Shown: positions 21,690 to 34,365 of the stretch, one piece after another
Numbering within the stretch: position 1 is the first letter of the stretch
Layout of the letters: the number at the start of each line of letters is the position of its first letter
NCBI GenBank assembly: GCA_032717465.1
Contig: CM064732.1
Location: forward strand, 30,412,138 to 30,476,137
Reading direction: 5' to 3'
DNA from: Coenobita brevimanus
Lineage: Eukaryota > Arthropoda > Malacostraca > Decapoda > Coenobitidae
DNA: 64,000 bases
Made by a program: the position numbers and the translations under genes
The notes under the pieces: generated by a model
Seen by the model: the letters and a program-made list of their open reading frames with translations, nothing else
The model's database searches: none
Told to the model about the DNA's origin: nothing

Positions 21690-24520
21690 TTATTTGGGAG
21701 TGATGATGATGGATGGATGGAACATACTTAGCTGGGGGTCAGATACCGGATACTTATTCAGACGATTTACAAAGGTTAGTACTGTTTCAGACATTACTAC
21801 ATTAAAGGGCATTTTGTTCCATATGTTTATGACTCTGTTGAAGAAAAAATGTTTAGCTTCAAATGACTGAAATCGCTTACCAATTATTTTATGACCACTA
21901 CCTCTAGTGTAATTTGAGTGATCAACTGTGGAATAATAATAGATTGCCACATTATCGTGTCATTTGAATATTTTGACTAATTGAATTAAATCTCCATGTT
22001 TCCTGTGTTTAGATAGGGTAAAGAGATGCAGGGCTTCTAAACATTCCTTGTATGGTTTATTTTTCAATTTAGGTATCATCTTTGTCATTCTTTGCTGTAC
22101 TCTCTCAGGTTTCACTATATCCTTTTTATAATACGGCGACCAAAACTGAACACAATACTCCAAGTGCGGGTGTACTAAGGAATTATATAAAGTGAGGACA
22201 ATATTATCGGATTTATATTCAAATACTCTACCTATTAATCCAATCACTTAATTGGATTTCGTTACAGCTTCTGTACATTGTTTGCTTGGTTACAAATCTT
22301 CTGCTGTTGTAACTCTTAAGTCTTTTTTTATGGTTTACCTTATCAGAGCTGGAAATTATTCATGTTATAACTAGTTTTTATATTTTTTCAGCCAATGTTT
22401 AGAGCTTTACATTTGTTAAAACTGATATACATTTGCCATGTTTAGGCCCAGTTGAACAGTTGATCAACATCTCTCTGTAATGCTGTATCTGCATTGTTAC
22501 CTGTTCTAATGTCGTCAGCAAATTTTGAAGTCTTACAACATAATCCTTCATCAGTATCATTTATGAATATTAAAAAAAAAAAAACGGGACCTAACACTGA
22601 ACTCTTTGGCATGCCACTTATAATGCTTAACCAGTCTGACTCTTTTCCACTTATTACTACTCTGCTTTCATCTGATGAGCCAGTCTTTACACCGACCCTA
22701 GCACATTGCCACTGAACTCATGTGCCTTTAGCTTCTGAATGAGGCTTCTGTGTGGAACTTTGTCAAAAGCCTTTTGAAAATCGAGGTAGAGTATATCAAC
22801 AGATGTAGTCTCATCGTACATGTTGTTGAAAAAGTCCAACAGATACTTGAGGCAAGAGCGATTTTTCCATAAATCATGTTGTGTATCTTTCGTGAGATTA
22901 TTTGTTTTTAAGTGCTTCACAAATTTGTCTCTGATAACAGTTTCAAGCAATTTGCAAACCAATGATGTTAAGCTAATTGGGTGATAGTTTTTGTGTGTGC
23001 TCATTTGCCTTTTTTGAATATCGGGATTACTTTTGCAAGCTTCCATTCGTGTAGCACCTTACTGCTACTTAGTGATAAGTTAAAAAGTACGGATAAAGGC
23101 TTTGAAATTTCATTCTGTAGTTCCTTTAATACACTTGGAGATATTTTGTCTAGTCCTGGTGTTTTATTCTCTTTTGATTTGCTAATTGTAAGTAGTACAT
23201 TGTGAGCACTAACTATAGTATCATTAAGTTGCCCTCTTCTTTAGGAACTTGGGAAATTGCAGGAATCATATATATACTTTCTACCGTAAATACCGATGCA
23301 AAGAATGTATTAAGAATTTTTGCCATCTTTGTTTCATCATTGGTGTGCTCTCCATTAGGGTCTGATTGTTGGTGTTATTACCTTTTTGTTCTATTGTCAA
23401 TGAAAAAATCTTAGGGATATGATATACTGATACTGGCAATATGTGCCCCAAGGTTTTTCTTACTGCGTTTAATATTTTAGCTTTACATCGAAGAGCATCA
23501 TATATGTTTTATCACTCTGACTCTTTGTGGTACTGTAATTTGAATATGCAATATTTTTTGCTGCCAGACAATGTTTAATATCAAAGTTCCACCTTTTGGG
23601 CTTAGAGTTTTTGGCAGGCCTTTTGTTGTATACTGGAATACATAACCTGACTGCATTGTTGAAAGTTTCTGTAAAAAATTTCCATGCGTCAATGATATCT
23701 AATGTTTCGATAGTGCGATGCCAGGCACCTGCACCCACCATGGCCCTTAATTTATTAAAATCTGCCCTCTTATAGTCAGTCACTTTCTCACAGCTGGCCC
23801 AGACATTGTCTTTACTGAATTTAATGTTAAATGTAACTATGCTATACTCACTTGTACTAAATTCTTCTCCTACAATAACGACACTCACTAAAATTTCTGA
23901 TGTGGCTATGACAAGATCTAGGATGTTAGCTCCACATTCGGATAATTTACAAACTGATTCCATGAACTTTCCTGCAGGTTTGTAAATACATCTAACCCTG
24001 TGTGCGAGGTAAGGGTTTCTCCCCGTTTCAGAACTGGTAAATCAAAATCACCAAATATTATGGTGCTTTGCATACAAGAGATTCTGCAGTTTGATTGTAG
24101 ATTTCATTGTCGATGTTGAGTGGTTGATTGGGTGGAGGGTAAATTAGCCCAAGTGTGACTTTATGACAAAATTTGTTTCTAAGCTGAATATAGGTAGTGT
24201 CAGTTTTTTTTCAATATATGCCTTGGTGATAATGACTGGATCAAATCCTGATTTAATATATAACAACACACTGCCCCTTGCTGTATTCTTCCTTTCACTG
24301 TTGTGATATCCTCGTAAATTAAACTCTGCTAGAAAATCTCATTGCTCAGTATACTGTATAGCCACGATTCTGTTACTCCAGTTACATCATAATCTTCAGT
24401 ATAAGCAAGGGCCTCTAAATAGGAAAATGTATTACACAGACTACGCGCATTTACCAGATGATCTTTAATGTGTTTATGATGATCCGAACCTCCATTACAT
24501 ACTGCTTTATCGGATAGCAT
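21690..24520 (-). pseudogene. CR1 endonuclease/reverse transcriptase, frameshifted
   Basis: In minus-strand order: NARSLCNTFSYLEALAYTED then VTESWL (24329-24460, endonuclease); ANILDLVIATSEILV and TSEYS in place of the usual TSDHN (23469-23963); KSNPDIQKRQMSTHKNYHPI and ILYLDFQKAFDKVPHRSLI (22687-23046, RT with first catalytic Asp); KFADDIR at about 22505-22525 (catalytic DD); LYNSLVHPHLEYCVQFWSPY and ERVQQRMTKMIPKL (21960-22247); EAKHFFFNRVINIWN (21690-21950). The order and these phrases are characteristic of CR1. Several frameshifts and stops separate the blocks. TSEYS suggests that the endonuclease had already lost its catalytic Asp-His. Confidence 0.88.
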
Positions 24521-24530
24521 GATGTCTACG
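21690..24530 (-). mobile_element. CR1-clade LINE, ORF2 nearly complete
   Basis: Read on the minus strand this copy covers the endonuclease, linker, RT and C-terminus without large gaps. It is the reference for the split CR1 at 4100-9810. Motif positions are given in the pseudogene entry. It is 5'-truncated around 24530, where a degenerate purine-rich tract begins. Confidence 0.85.
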
Positions 24531-24539
24531 TTCGCCTCC

Positions 24540-24960
24540 CTTGATGCTTGTTTTCTCGCCAGAAAAAACTTACTGCATCACTAAGCAAACGACCGGGACG
24601 AGGAGAACCAAAGGCACTGGGGTAAAGAAGATAGGGAAGGGAGGGAAGGAAAAAGACGGAGGTGGGAGAATGAGAGGGGAAGAGGGAGTGAGACAGGTGA
24701 GTGGATTGGAAACGGAGGATAGAAATGGGTGGGGATAACGGAAGGGAAGCTGAGAGGAAAAGGGAAAGTAGGGTATGGGAGTAAGAGGAAGGGGGAAGGA
24801 CGGTATGGGAGTATGAAGGAAGGGGGAAGAATGCAATGGGAATAAGAAAGAAGGGAAGGAGAGTATGGGAGTAACAGGAAGGGGGAAGGAAAGTATGGGA
24901 ATAAGAGGAAGGGAAAGTCAATGAAGAGGGAGAGGCAGTTTTAGGGATAGGGAAGGAGCA
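24540..24960. repeat. Purine-rich degenerate tract
   Basis: The plus strand consists of repeated GGAAGGGGGAAGGA and TATGGGAGTAAG-like words with a period near 35-40 bases between 24770 and 24910. Minus-strand ORFs rich in Ser, Pro and Tyr-Ser-His are products of the repeat. Confidence 0.85.
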
Positions 24961-25049
24961 AAGGTAGGTATGTGTGGGGGTGCTGAAGTTACCATGGTTT
25001 TGCTGATCGGGAGTGAATTTTTTTTCTATGCGAGGAAGAAGGAACCAAA

Positions 25050-28010
25050 GGCTGAGCCCACATTAATGTTCCTTCCAAGAAAGAAACAAACAATACAAAA
25101 GAGAGCCAAATTCAAGATCCATTCAATTCGAGATGCCTGGACACACTGCGATTGAAAGACGGGAGATCATAGGAAGTAGGAAATACAGACAGAGGGAGAC
25201 AGTTCCGGAGTTGACCTGTTGCATAAATGAAGGACTGAGAGTAACGGTTAACTCTTGCATTAGAGAGTTGGACAGCAAAGGGATGAGAGTTTGTTGCTAG
25301 ACGGGTGCTACGCGCCCGTCGTAGAGGTGGAGGGATGCAAGCAGACAGCTCAGAGGAGCAGTGACAATTGAAGTAGCGATAGAAAAGAGATAAAGAAGCA
25401 ACAGCGCGGTGAAGAGACAGAGGTTGAAGGGGACCAGTAAGAGGAGAGTTAATGAGACGAATAACCTTTGACTCCACCCTACTGAGAAGAGCTGTATGTG
25501 GGGAGCCTCCCCACACATGAGAGTTGTACTCCACACAGGGGCGAATAAAACCCCCGTATAAAGTCAACAACTGTGCAGGAGTAAAGAAGGCACAGAGTCG
25601 GATTAGCACATCTGAGCTCTTGGAAGCAGATTTCACAAAAGAGGCAATATGATCTTTCCAATTTCAGTCCCGTGTGAATGAAACCCCAAGCATGTTCAAG
25701 GATGACGCAGGATTGAGCTTGATATTATTAAACATTAGTGGGTATTCCTGTGGAAGATTTTGACAGGTAAGTGGAATGGAAGGTGTAAATACTGAGTATT
25801 TGATGCATTAAAGACAACATGATTATTTTTTCCCCAGTCAGAGATACTAGCTAAGTCAGACATTAGGTGTGCCATAGCCTCATCCCTTGTTTGTTGAAGT
25901 AACTGCTGAGATGGACGTTGCGGGAACCGAATGGAAAGGTGAAGGGTGGAATCATCAACATACGAGTGGATAGGGTTAGATGTACAGCTTAGAAGATCAT
26001 TGATGAATAAAAGGAAGAGTTGGTGATAGGACAGAGCCCTGAGGAACACCACTATTAATAGATCTAAGAGAAAAATGATGGCCATCTACAACAGCAGCTA
26101 TAGAATGACCAGAAAGGAAGCTATAGATGAAGGCACAGATAGAAGGATAGAAACCTTAAGAGGGCAGTTTGGAAATTAAAGATTTATGTCAGACTCGATC
26201 GAAAGCCTTTGAGATGTCAAGTGCAATGGCAAAGCTTTCGCCAAAGTCCCGAAAGGAGGATGACCAGAAATCTGAAAGGTAGGTGAGAAGATTGTCAGTG
26301 GAGCGTCCCTGACGGAACCCATACTGACGATCAGAAAGAAGGTTGTAATAGGAAAGATGCTTTAAAATATTTCTGTTAAGAATGGACTCAAAAACTTTTG
26401 AAACACAGGATGTTAAAGCAATTGGATGATAGTTTGAGGGTTGGGAACGGTCAACCTTCTTTGGGACTGGCTGAATGAGAGCAAACTTCCAGCAAGAAGG
26501 AAAGGTACAAGTAAAAAGACAAAGGCAATAGAGTTTACCTAGGCAGGGTGTAAACATAGAGGCACAGTTCTTGAGACAACAGGAGGGACCCATCAGGCCC
26601 ATATGCCTTGTTAGTATTGAGGATAGTGATGGCAGAAAATACATCAGCTGAAGAAATTTTAATGTCAGCCATGAGGAAGTCAGAGGGAGGAAGTGAGGGA
26701 GGAACAGCACCAGAATCGTCTAAGGTGGAATTGGAGGAGAAAGTCTGAGCAAAGAGATCTGCTTTATCAGTAGAAGAAATAGCTACAGAGCCATCACAGT
26801 AGAGAAGAGGAGGGAAGGATGATGAGGTAAAGTTGTTAGAAAGGTTTTTGGCAAAGTGCCAGAAGAAGCGGGAAGAATTTGGGTTGGAGAGTTGAGAGCA
26901 TTTAGAACGGATGAAATTATTTTTTGCAGAGCGGAAAACAGACTTAGCACGATTCCGCGCAGAAACATAAAAATGATGTGATTCAGGGGTGGGTTGGCTC
27001 CGGTACGTTTTATAGGCCCTCACCTTGTTGCGGACAGCATTAGAACAAGCGTGATTAAAGCAAGGCATTCTTGCATTAGTCAGAGGATATGAGAAAGGAA
27101 TGTATGCTTCCATGGCCGAAAGAATAACCTCCGTAATGTGCAAGGCACACTCAGATGGCTCCCGGCCATGGAATCAGTAATCATTCCAGGGAAAATCAAA
27201 GAAGTACTGCCTGAGGGCCTCCCAATCTGCAGCTCCAAAGTGCCACAGATGACGTTTCTTTGGAGGGTCCTCAGGCCGTACCGGAGCGATAGGACAGGTT
27301 AAAGTAACAAGGTTATGATCGGAGGAGCCCAACGGAGAGAAGAAATTAATAGCAGAAAGATTAGTTGTAAGGAAGAGGTCAAGTATGTTGGAGCTCTCTC
27401 CGAGGCGGTCAGGGATACGGGTAGGGTGCTGTATAAGCTGCTCTAGGTCATTAAGGATAGAAAAGATGAAGGCTTGTTCACCAGGTGGATCAGTGAAAGG
27501 AGAGGAGAGCCAAAGGTGGTGGTGAACATTGAAATCTCCTAGAATGGAAATTTCAAAGAAAGGAGAAATGGTTAGAATGTGTTCCAACGTAAACGTAAGA
27601 TAGTCGAAGAATTTTTGATAGTCAGTAGAATTAGGAGATAAGTAAACAGCGCAGATATATTTAGTCAGAGAATGACAGGATACCCTAAGCCAAAGAGTAG
27701 AGAATTCAGAAGAAACAAGTTCAGGAACACGAGAGCAAGATAGGTCGTTGAGTACATATACGCAGCATCCACCTTTGGCTTTGAAAAGAGTATAGAGAAA
27801 GTAGGAGGATACAGGGAAGGATTTGTTGTCAGTTGCCTCAGACAGATGAGTCTCAGTACGAAAGAGAAGGTGAGGTTTAGAGGAGGAGAGGTGGTGTTCA
27901 ACAGACAGAAATTTAGAGGAAATGCCGCGAATGTTGCAGAAATGAAGAAGAAGTGAGTCAGACAGTGGATCCAGGCAACTCAGAGTGTCGTTACCGGAGA
28001 GAGGCGGATG
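25050..28010 (-). mobile_element. Jockey-like LINE
   Basis: Contains endonuclease, RT and C-terminal region in order on the minus strand. The same family occurs at 62829-64000 (plus strand), where its frame is intact, and a related element lies at 42110-43680. Both ends are approximate; a C-run (28028-28040) lies just beyond the 5' side. Confidence 0.85.
25112..27901 (-). pseudogene. Jockey-like endonuclease/reverse transcriptase, broken
   Basis: Minus-strand blocks: FSKPKVDAAYM region (27665-27901); SILGDFNVHHHLWLSS, QHPTRIPDR and PLGSSDHNLV (27174-27587, endonuclease with GDFN and SDH motifs); the linker with FNHACSNAVRNKVRAYK and FFWHFAKNLS (26535-27143); RT with KVDRSQPSNYHPIALT and DRQYGFRQGRSTDNLLTYL, then FAIALDISKAFDRV (26189-26710); IHSYVDDSTLHL at about 25940-25975 (YVDD in the catalytic site); thumb and C-terminus with RPCVEYNSHVW and ASLSLFYRYF (25112-25636). 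At least four frameshifts or stops intervene. The clade name Jockey is from recall of motif style; a related I-group clade is possible. No RNase H was seen. Confidence 0.85.
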
Positions 28011-28027
28011 GTAGGGGCATTTATGTC

Positions 28028-28040
28028 CCCCCCCCCCCCG
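28028..28040. repeat. Poly-C run
   Basis: About 12 cytosines next to the 5' limit of the Jockey-like element. Confidence 0.9.
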
Positions 28041-28336
28041 GGGACTCCGAGGTATTGTTGTTTAGTGCCATTTTTCTTTCTAAAAAGGAAGTGTAGTGTG
28101 TACTGTGCATGTAGTTTAGTGATGATAGTTAGAGAAACTTGTATTGGAGAGCATGCTGGCCTACTCTCTGTGTTATTGAAACACCGAAAAAGTTCAGCAA
28201 AGGGGGATGGTCAGGAACTAGTCCTAAGGGCTGATGAAACGGGAGCTTCAGCTCTCCCTGTCATCAGCTTTCCATCCACCTTGGGAGTACTGCCCTGCTC
28301 GGCCGGTGCTACAGTCTACTCCTGTCGATTAATGAC

Positions 28337-28369
<33 letters not shown>

Positions 28370-29149
28370 TTATTTAGATGCATAGATCTTAGTATCGTTA
28401 CTAGATGCTCCGATCTTGAATTGAGACGAAAGAAATTCTCTTAATTTTAGAAACAGCACGTAAGTACCGAATATAAATCAGTAAATTCTACCTCTCCCAC
28501 TATATCTTGCTGCCTTTATCGCTACAGGACAAAAATTAGAGGCACCACCCTGTACGTGTCCTTTGTTGGAAGGGAAAATATTAGCAGCAGTAGTAAGAGG
28601 TATTAAGATTCATTTGATTATTTATAGCCCAAATAAAGTAAGGCCTGTAGGCTCGCTTGAGAATGTTCTGTCTGTGAGTCTATATTTTTATGGTTTGTTG
28701 TGAATAATAGCCCACCTTAAAAATAAATCAGCTATAATATTGTTCTTAGTTTGAAACTGGCCATGTGTATTTTAGGAATAGTTAACCGTTCGCAAACTAA
28801 GGGTTTCTCTTCATACTAAGATCGTCAGGTGGTACCCAGAATAAAATAAACAAATACCCCCACTACAATACAAGCGCTATGGACAAAGTTTCTCAAATGC
28901 AAAATTTCAAACAACCGAGCAAGATCATATGGAATAAGTGAGAACGTAATAACTGTGACTGTTGCAGTGAAAGAATTATTACTGTGAAGCAGAGGTAAAC
29001 TGATTATAGATAAACTGATGATAGATATGTAAACGGATAGAATAGTAAACAATTTACTTATGTTCTCAACACCAAGAAGAAACACTAAAAAGAACTGCTG
29101 TCAGTCATGCCTAAGTGCTTCATCCAGGAGAGAATCTCTTATGGTCTTT
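28041..29149. other. No gene recognised
   Basis: Holds a short (GA)n at about 28338-28368 and otherwise unique-looking sequence. A plus-strand open frame at 28008-28385 ends in the GA repeat and has no recognisable domain. Confidence 0.55.
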
Positions 29150-29740
29150 TTAAGCCAATGGAGAAGTGGAATCTCACATGAACTTTTAATAGTCAGATAA
29201 AGAGAAAGGGAGAAAGTGACTGCGAGAGAAAAAATGCTGAGAGAAAAGGAAAAAAGGAGAGAAGGGTGGATGGAGGGATGGGGAAAGAGAAGGAAAAAGC
29301 GAAAGATGGTTAAAGGGAGTGAGAGCGTGAGGAGGAGATTGGAAGAGAAGGGAAAGGTTGCAAGGTTAGGCTGAAGCGAGTGGGAGGCAAAGATGGAGAG
29401 AAGAAGAAAGGGAGATAGAAAATGAGAGAAGAAGAAAAATATAGAGAGAGGAAGCGAAGGCACAAGACGGGCTGCAAATATGGGACAGAGGGGGAAAGAT
29501 AGGGTGAGAGGGAGAAAGACAGGGAGAAAAGGTGAATTATAGGGTAAATTGGAGGGTAATATAGAGAGAATGGGAGAGATATGGTGAGAGAAGAACAAAA
29601 GGGACGGGAAAGAGTGTGAGAGATGGCCAGGGGACAAAGAAGAGAATGAAAACACAAGGGTGATAGGGTGATAGAGAAGGAGAAAAGGTGAGAGACGGGG
29701 TGAAAAGAAGAGAGGATGAGAAAGCGAGGTACAATGGATC
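29150..29740. repeat. Purine-rich (GAGA/GGGAGA) degenerate tract
   Basis: Plus strand mainly GAGAGAAAG and GGGAGAAAG words. The 184-codon minus-strand frame (29101-29655) is Ser/Leu/Pro/Phe-rich and is compositional. Confidence 0.88.
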
Positions 29741-30495
29741 CCCTTTAACTTACAACACTACGATGGCTGCTGTAGCGCAAAGATGACACTAATGTCTCCA
29801 TGGTAAAGATTTAACAGATTCAAAAGTCAAGGGCGACAAAAGGCTACATATTTGTTTGCAGGCCTCACTGTCACCCGAATGGAAGGTACAAGTGAAGTTC
29901 TGCTCCAACAGTTGTTACGTGTCTGCTAAAACATTCAATCCGGGGAGTATCATTTTGTTTTATACATGCAGTCGTCAGTATTTTTTTCTTAGAACAGACT
30001 CATAGAAGTGAAGGGGTCAGCAGTAACTCTTTATAGTCTCTCTAGTATGATATACCCTTGGTTATTACAAACAAATTTTGATAGTTCAAGCAAGGGGAAA
30101 AGATAATTCCTTACGAATGACTTTATTAATGTTTGTTTTATCTTTCTACTCTTAGACGATATTGTTTTCTACGTATGGGAGACGTCAAGCCAGAAAAGTA
30201 ATAATCAAGTAATAATCACATAACGCCTACCTGAACACCGTTAATCATACAATCATTTTATAACAGGTGATGGGTTTTCTCTCCCCCCCTCCCCCCCAAA
30301 AAAAAATAACGGTTATAGGCTTCTATAGATACTGAACATATTGAACTTTAAATTTACGTGCATACTGAATACGTCTAATATTTCCTCTAAATTCTAAAAC
30401 CAAGAACACTATCCAGTGATCGATACCATCATCCCAACTAGCCTAATGTTATCACCTGAAAAGTTTCCGTTTGCGTCTACTATCATAATCTTCGC

Positions 30496-30545
<50 letters not shown>

Positions 30546-31375
30546 TGGCTTCAAAACACTCCACTCGCATCTCACTTCTCAGGACATAAAGATTAACGTA
30601 TACGTATTTAACAGACCCTTTCCTCTCTCATTCCACACCTCCACACATTGAAACAATGCCCTTTGGTTGTTTTTAGATATTCCCAGGAATCAACGAACTC
30701 ACGAGGACATCAGTTTTGCGTTACCTTTGTTAGTTTAGCTCTGGAGAGACAGGAGAGGTACCCCTAACAATTATCTGGTGTTAGAGTAAATAAGGGGCTA
30801 ATGAAGGCTATTCCAAGCTGGTTCAAGTCAAAAGGAATATTCCAAACGGAGTATAAAATTTAAGTGAAAGCAAGAAAGAAATAAAGATCATATTTTCGGG
30901 CTAATGTGATATCTGCGTACTGGAAAACAAACCATGAACGTAAGTAAGAAACACACACCAAAAGCTCTCTTAGACGGTAACTACTTAGTTCCTCTCTGAC
31001 AATTATTATGGTGATCAAGGTAATGCTTCTTATTTGATCGTTAGCAAGCAACCCACATACTAAACGTACGAGTATGTGTTGAATCATAAATGAATAGTTT
31101 GCAGCGACTAATGATGCTGGTGATGATACTAATGACGGTAATTAGCATAAACATTTTAAACACAGGAAGATCAGATGACGTCCTTGCTACATCTCTCGAT
31201 TAGCTGAGACGGCACAACAAAATAATTATGCCTCCTTTTGGACCTATATTTGTAACCGTTCGTATGGTTCAGTTGTTTAACAGATTACATTTTTATACTT
31301 TTATAGCAGTTATATACCTACCAAATACACTCATAACCAAACCAGAGTGAATAATAAAAGTAGTACTTGTAGATG
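29741..31375. other. No gene recognised
   Basis: AT-rich unique-looking sequence. A (GA)n microsatellite occupies about 30498-30541 and a C/A homopolymer junction lies near 30283-30306. No ORF with a recognisable motif. Confidence 0.55.
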
Positions 31376-31479
31376 GAGTAGTTCGGGGTTTACTCCAGTA
31401 GCCTTAACCCATCCAAGGGTAATCCACAAAGCAGTGGGCTTGGGAACACTTACCCTTCAGCATGGGTAACTCAGTCCTC

Positions 31480-31735
31480 CTGCTGAGGCGGGGGGGTTCA
31501 CCCACCCCCCCGTTGGTACGGCCCACGAGATTTACGGATTACGCACGTCTCCCACCACGACAAGGTGGTTGCCGTGGGGGGAATAGCAGCAGTAGCAGCA
31601 GCAGCAGCAGAAGTAGTAGTAGTAGTAGTAGTAGTAGCAACAACAAAAACAACAACAACAATAGTTGTAACACTAGGAGTAGTAGTAGTAACAGTAAAGT
31701 AGCAGTACTAATAGCTAGTTGTTGCTGTTGTTGGA
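31480..31735 (+). repeat. Retroelement-like 3' end with hairpin and trinucleotide tail
   Basis: A GC-rich stretch ends with the hairpin CCACC-ACGACAA-GGTGG, then GGGGGGAATAGCAGCAGTA and a compound trinucleotide tract of (AGC), (AGT) and (AAC) units (31586-31735). Two other places in the window (38310-38400 and 58313-58468, opposite strand) have a hairpin followed by GAATC and (AAC)n, so this may be a related LINE or SINE terminus. No upstream coding region was identified. Confidence 0.35.
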
Positions 31736-31741
31736 GTTTAG

Positions 31742-31954
31742 TTGCAGTCCCATGCTGATCTGAACGTGAACTCTGCAGACTGCAGGCTAAAGATGCCCTT
31801 CTTCCACAAGGTCCCTTCCGGCGACGGGGAGGGCACCGAGGGACGCTTGCATATCGGGCAGCTCCAACACCCGGTCATACCGGTACCGCCATGTGAAGGC
31901 GCCTCTGTCGAGCACCATTATACTCGTAAGATAATAAATCCAAACAGACAGTAA
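31742..31954 (+). CDS. Hypothetical short ORF, weak support
   Basis: A 70-codon frame starting at an ATG-like position within TTGCAGTCCCATGCTG encodes MPFFHKVPSGDGEGTEG and HPVIPVPPCEGASVEHHYT. The first 150 bases are GC-richer than the neighbourhood, which could mean an exon fragment. I do not recognise the product, and there is no splice or promoter evidence. Confidence 0.2.
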   Translation: MQSHADLNVNSADCRLKMPFFHKVPSGDGEGTEGRLHIGQLQHPVIPVPPCEGASVEHHYTRKIINPNRQ

Positions 31955-32077
31955 GAATACCGACAAAAATTAACTGCGACGTAAAGCTGTCTATCTTACG
32001 GAGTGGGCAGTATACCCAGTTAACGCAGCCCTAGGTGATTTATTAATCAAAACCTTGAGCAGATGACTGGTGTGGGG

Positions 32078-32340
32078 GGGTAGACGGTGGTTTAATTGGT
32101 AAAGACGTGGCCTGCAGTCCTAATAGACCCAGATTCGAATCCAGGCTGGGGCAGGGAACAGTTTAAGGATCTGAATTCCATTAAAACACTCCTTACTGAT
32201 CTACCTGAAGATCCGCCGACATGTCATGTAAGAATACCCCCTCTAATACCAATACTCCAGTCCTGTATGAGACACCCCTAGGACTACGAGTACTGGGCCT
32301 AGGGAACAGGCTGTGAATCGTATGCCCAGAGTCGGATATA
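32078..32340 (+). repeat. tRNA-derived SINE
   Basis: Box A (TGGTTTAATTGGTAAAG, about 32088-32104) and box B (AGATTCGAATCC, about 32130-32142) are well preserved and correctly spaced for an internal Pol III promoter. The remaining sequence is not a functional tRNA cloverleaf and continues into a unique body to about 32340. No clean target duplication was found by eye. Confidence 0.7.
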
Positions 32341-32456
32341 TTTTAAAAAATGTGAATTTTGTGTCTGTGCAACGTGCTGTGCAATGCTGTATAGACAGAA
32401 CCACAGGGATCGTTGGTAGTTTTCATGGTGCGATTTTTAGTCGGCTTACTTTTGAT

Positions 32457-32457
<1 letters not shown>

Positions 32458-32538
<81 letters not shown>
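32458..32538. repeat. (GA)n microsatellite
   Basis: About 80 bases of GA dinucleotide. Confidence 0.98.
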
Positions 32539-32541
<3 letters not shown>

Positions 32542-32806
32542 AGTCAACCCCACCCAGACGGACAAAACTCACCATTATTAATAGTGTACTAATAGTGTAC
32601 TTCCTGACTCAAATCCTCGTCACATCTCTCTTCTCTTGTAGGAGAGAAGGAGAATAATACCGATCATTCTACAGTGAGTGTACCAACACTCACCGTGTAG
32701 TAATTATCACATGGTATGACCCGGATATTTACTCTCACTACGAACACCTCGCTTTGGCTTACTAGATCCACCTCGTCCATAACGAGAGTGGGTGTTATGT
32801 TTTTAG

Positions 32807-32808
<2 letters not shown>

Positions 32809-32868
<60 letters not shown>
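32809..32868. repeat. (GT)n microsatellite
   Basis: About 60 bases of GT dinucleotide directly before the diverged repeats that start at 32869. Confidence 0.97.
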
Positions 32869-32871
<3 letters not shown>

Positions 32872-33386
32872 TATTAGCAAAATAACTCAAACAGTTTTTA
32901 ACCGATCTTTGCCAAATTTAGTAGAAGGATGGGGGGACAGCCCATACAAGGAAACATTGCTAAGTCAAACACTTACCTAGTAATATCATTCTAGAGTAGT
33001 TAATTCATCTTCTACCAGACTTGGGGAAATGATTGATGGTAACGTAAGAAAGATTTAATTTTTAGTCCAAGGTCAAGGTCATAGGGCAAAGTCAGAGTTT
33101 GACCCATGTGAGTGTTAACAAAATAACTCCAACAGATTTCATCCTATTTTAGCCAAACTTTGTCGAAGGGTTGAGGGTCGCGGAGTAGTCTTTCTTTTTG
33201 CCAACAATCGGTTAAATGTCAAGGTCTTTTTTTTTTTTTTTTTTTTTTGCCAATTTTAGCCAAACTTCGTAAAACTGTTAAGTATCAGGGAGAAAAAAAA
33301 TAATTTCTGAGACTAATTAGTCAAAAGTCAAAGTCACGGGGCAAAGTTAAAGATGTGTCCGTTAGTGTAACGCATAATTAAACTAT
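32869..33386. repeat. Degenerate tandem repeat, left part
   Basis: Units of roughly 220-240 bases recur. AAAATAACTCAAACAG at 32880 and AAAATAACTCCAACAG at 33120; GCCAAATTTAGTAGAAGG at 32910 and GCCAAACTTTGTCGAAGG at 33153; AAGGTCAAGGTCATAGGGCA at 33066 and AAAGTCAAAGTCACGGGGCA at 33325. Similar units resume at 34366-34700 beyond a TIR element. No ORF. Confidence 0.6.
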
Positions 33387-34218
33387 GGTCTGACAAATCT
33401 AAACTGGCGGCCAGGGTGTGGCGCGACCCCCTGTACAGTGGTGCTATGTTTCCCAAACCCGCGATGTGAAACGGCTGTTATGTATGTAAAAGGCATGACA
33501 AATAAGATAACACATATGAAGACAATGTTAACGTGTGTAATTTAATATAATGAAAGAACAGTAAACCTATTATGCATAAAATATTTATACGGCAATTCAG
33601 AAACGTGGCATAAATATTTTACGGTGTTGCTAAAAAAAAAATTAGTCACTTTTATTGGCTTTTACCGTATTTCTGGGGTGGGTAATAATGTCACAATTAT
33701 GATTATAAGATAATGTGCAGGAATATAAGTAAAATTATGCCAATTTCTTAGTAAAATAAAAAATAATACATTAAACCCTCGTGAGCGGCAACACTCACAC
33801 GGACCCAGACTAACATAGCCAGAGCCTACTCGTGTAACATTCCTTTGTGTTCTTACCGCCTTGATGGTGTGGAAATAAAGTAAAATTTACAATATGTACA
33901 ATATAATGTAAAAGAAAATAACCAAAATGTATCTTAAAACATCATAGATGAGAGAGAGAGGGGGGGGGGAAGGTAGGCCAGGGGAGGTGTTGAGGGAGAG
34001 ATGGAGGAAGGGAGGGAAGGAAGGAGGGAGAGAGTGATTGAATGGAAACAAATCATGACGCCGCACCAGCGAGGTCATCTGGCGACAAATGTAAAACAAT
34101 AATAAATATTTTTAAATATAATTAGATATAACAAAAAAATAAAGAAATGAAAGCATAAGTTTATAAGTCACTCATAAAAGAAACGACAAAATTCCCCAGG
34201 GTGACGCACACCTCCCCC

Positions 34219-34277
<59 letters not shown>

Positions 34278-34365
34278 AGGCATCGCGCGTATGAAAAACG
34301 TGGCACCACTGTAGAGAGCTTCGTGCCCCACGTAAGCCGCCAGTTTAGATTTGTCCTACCATAAC
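33387..34365. mobile_element. TIR DNA element splitting a tandem repeat
   Basis: Left end TATGGTCTGACAAATCTAAA, right end complement TATGGTAGGACAAATCTAAA, both continuing with CTGGCGGC. A second matched block, ACAGTGGTGC followed by CGCGATG, lies about 60-90 bases inside each end, so the inverted repeat is long and imperfect. The outside sequence (degenerate repeat) resumes on both sides. A TA or AC duplication is possible. No transposase gene; it holds (GA)n with adjacent G-runs at 33950-33970 and 34221-34279. Confidence 0.75.

Noticed and set aside
29101..29655. 184-codon Ser/Leu/Phe-rich minus-strand ORF (and similar ones near 3272, 9704, 24526)
   Set aside because: Composition artefact of purine-rich tracts.
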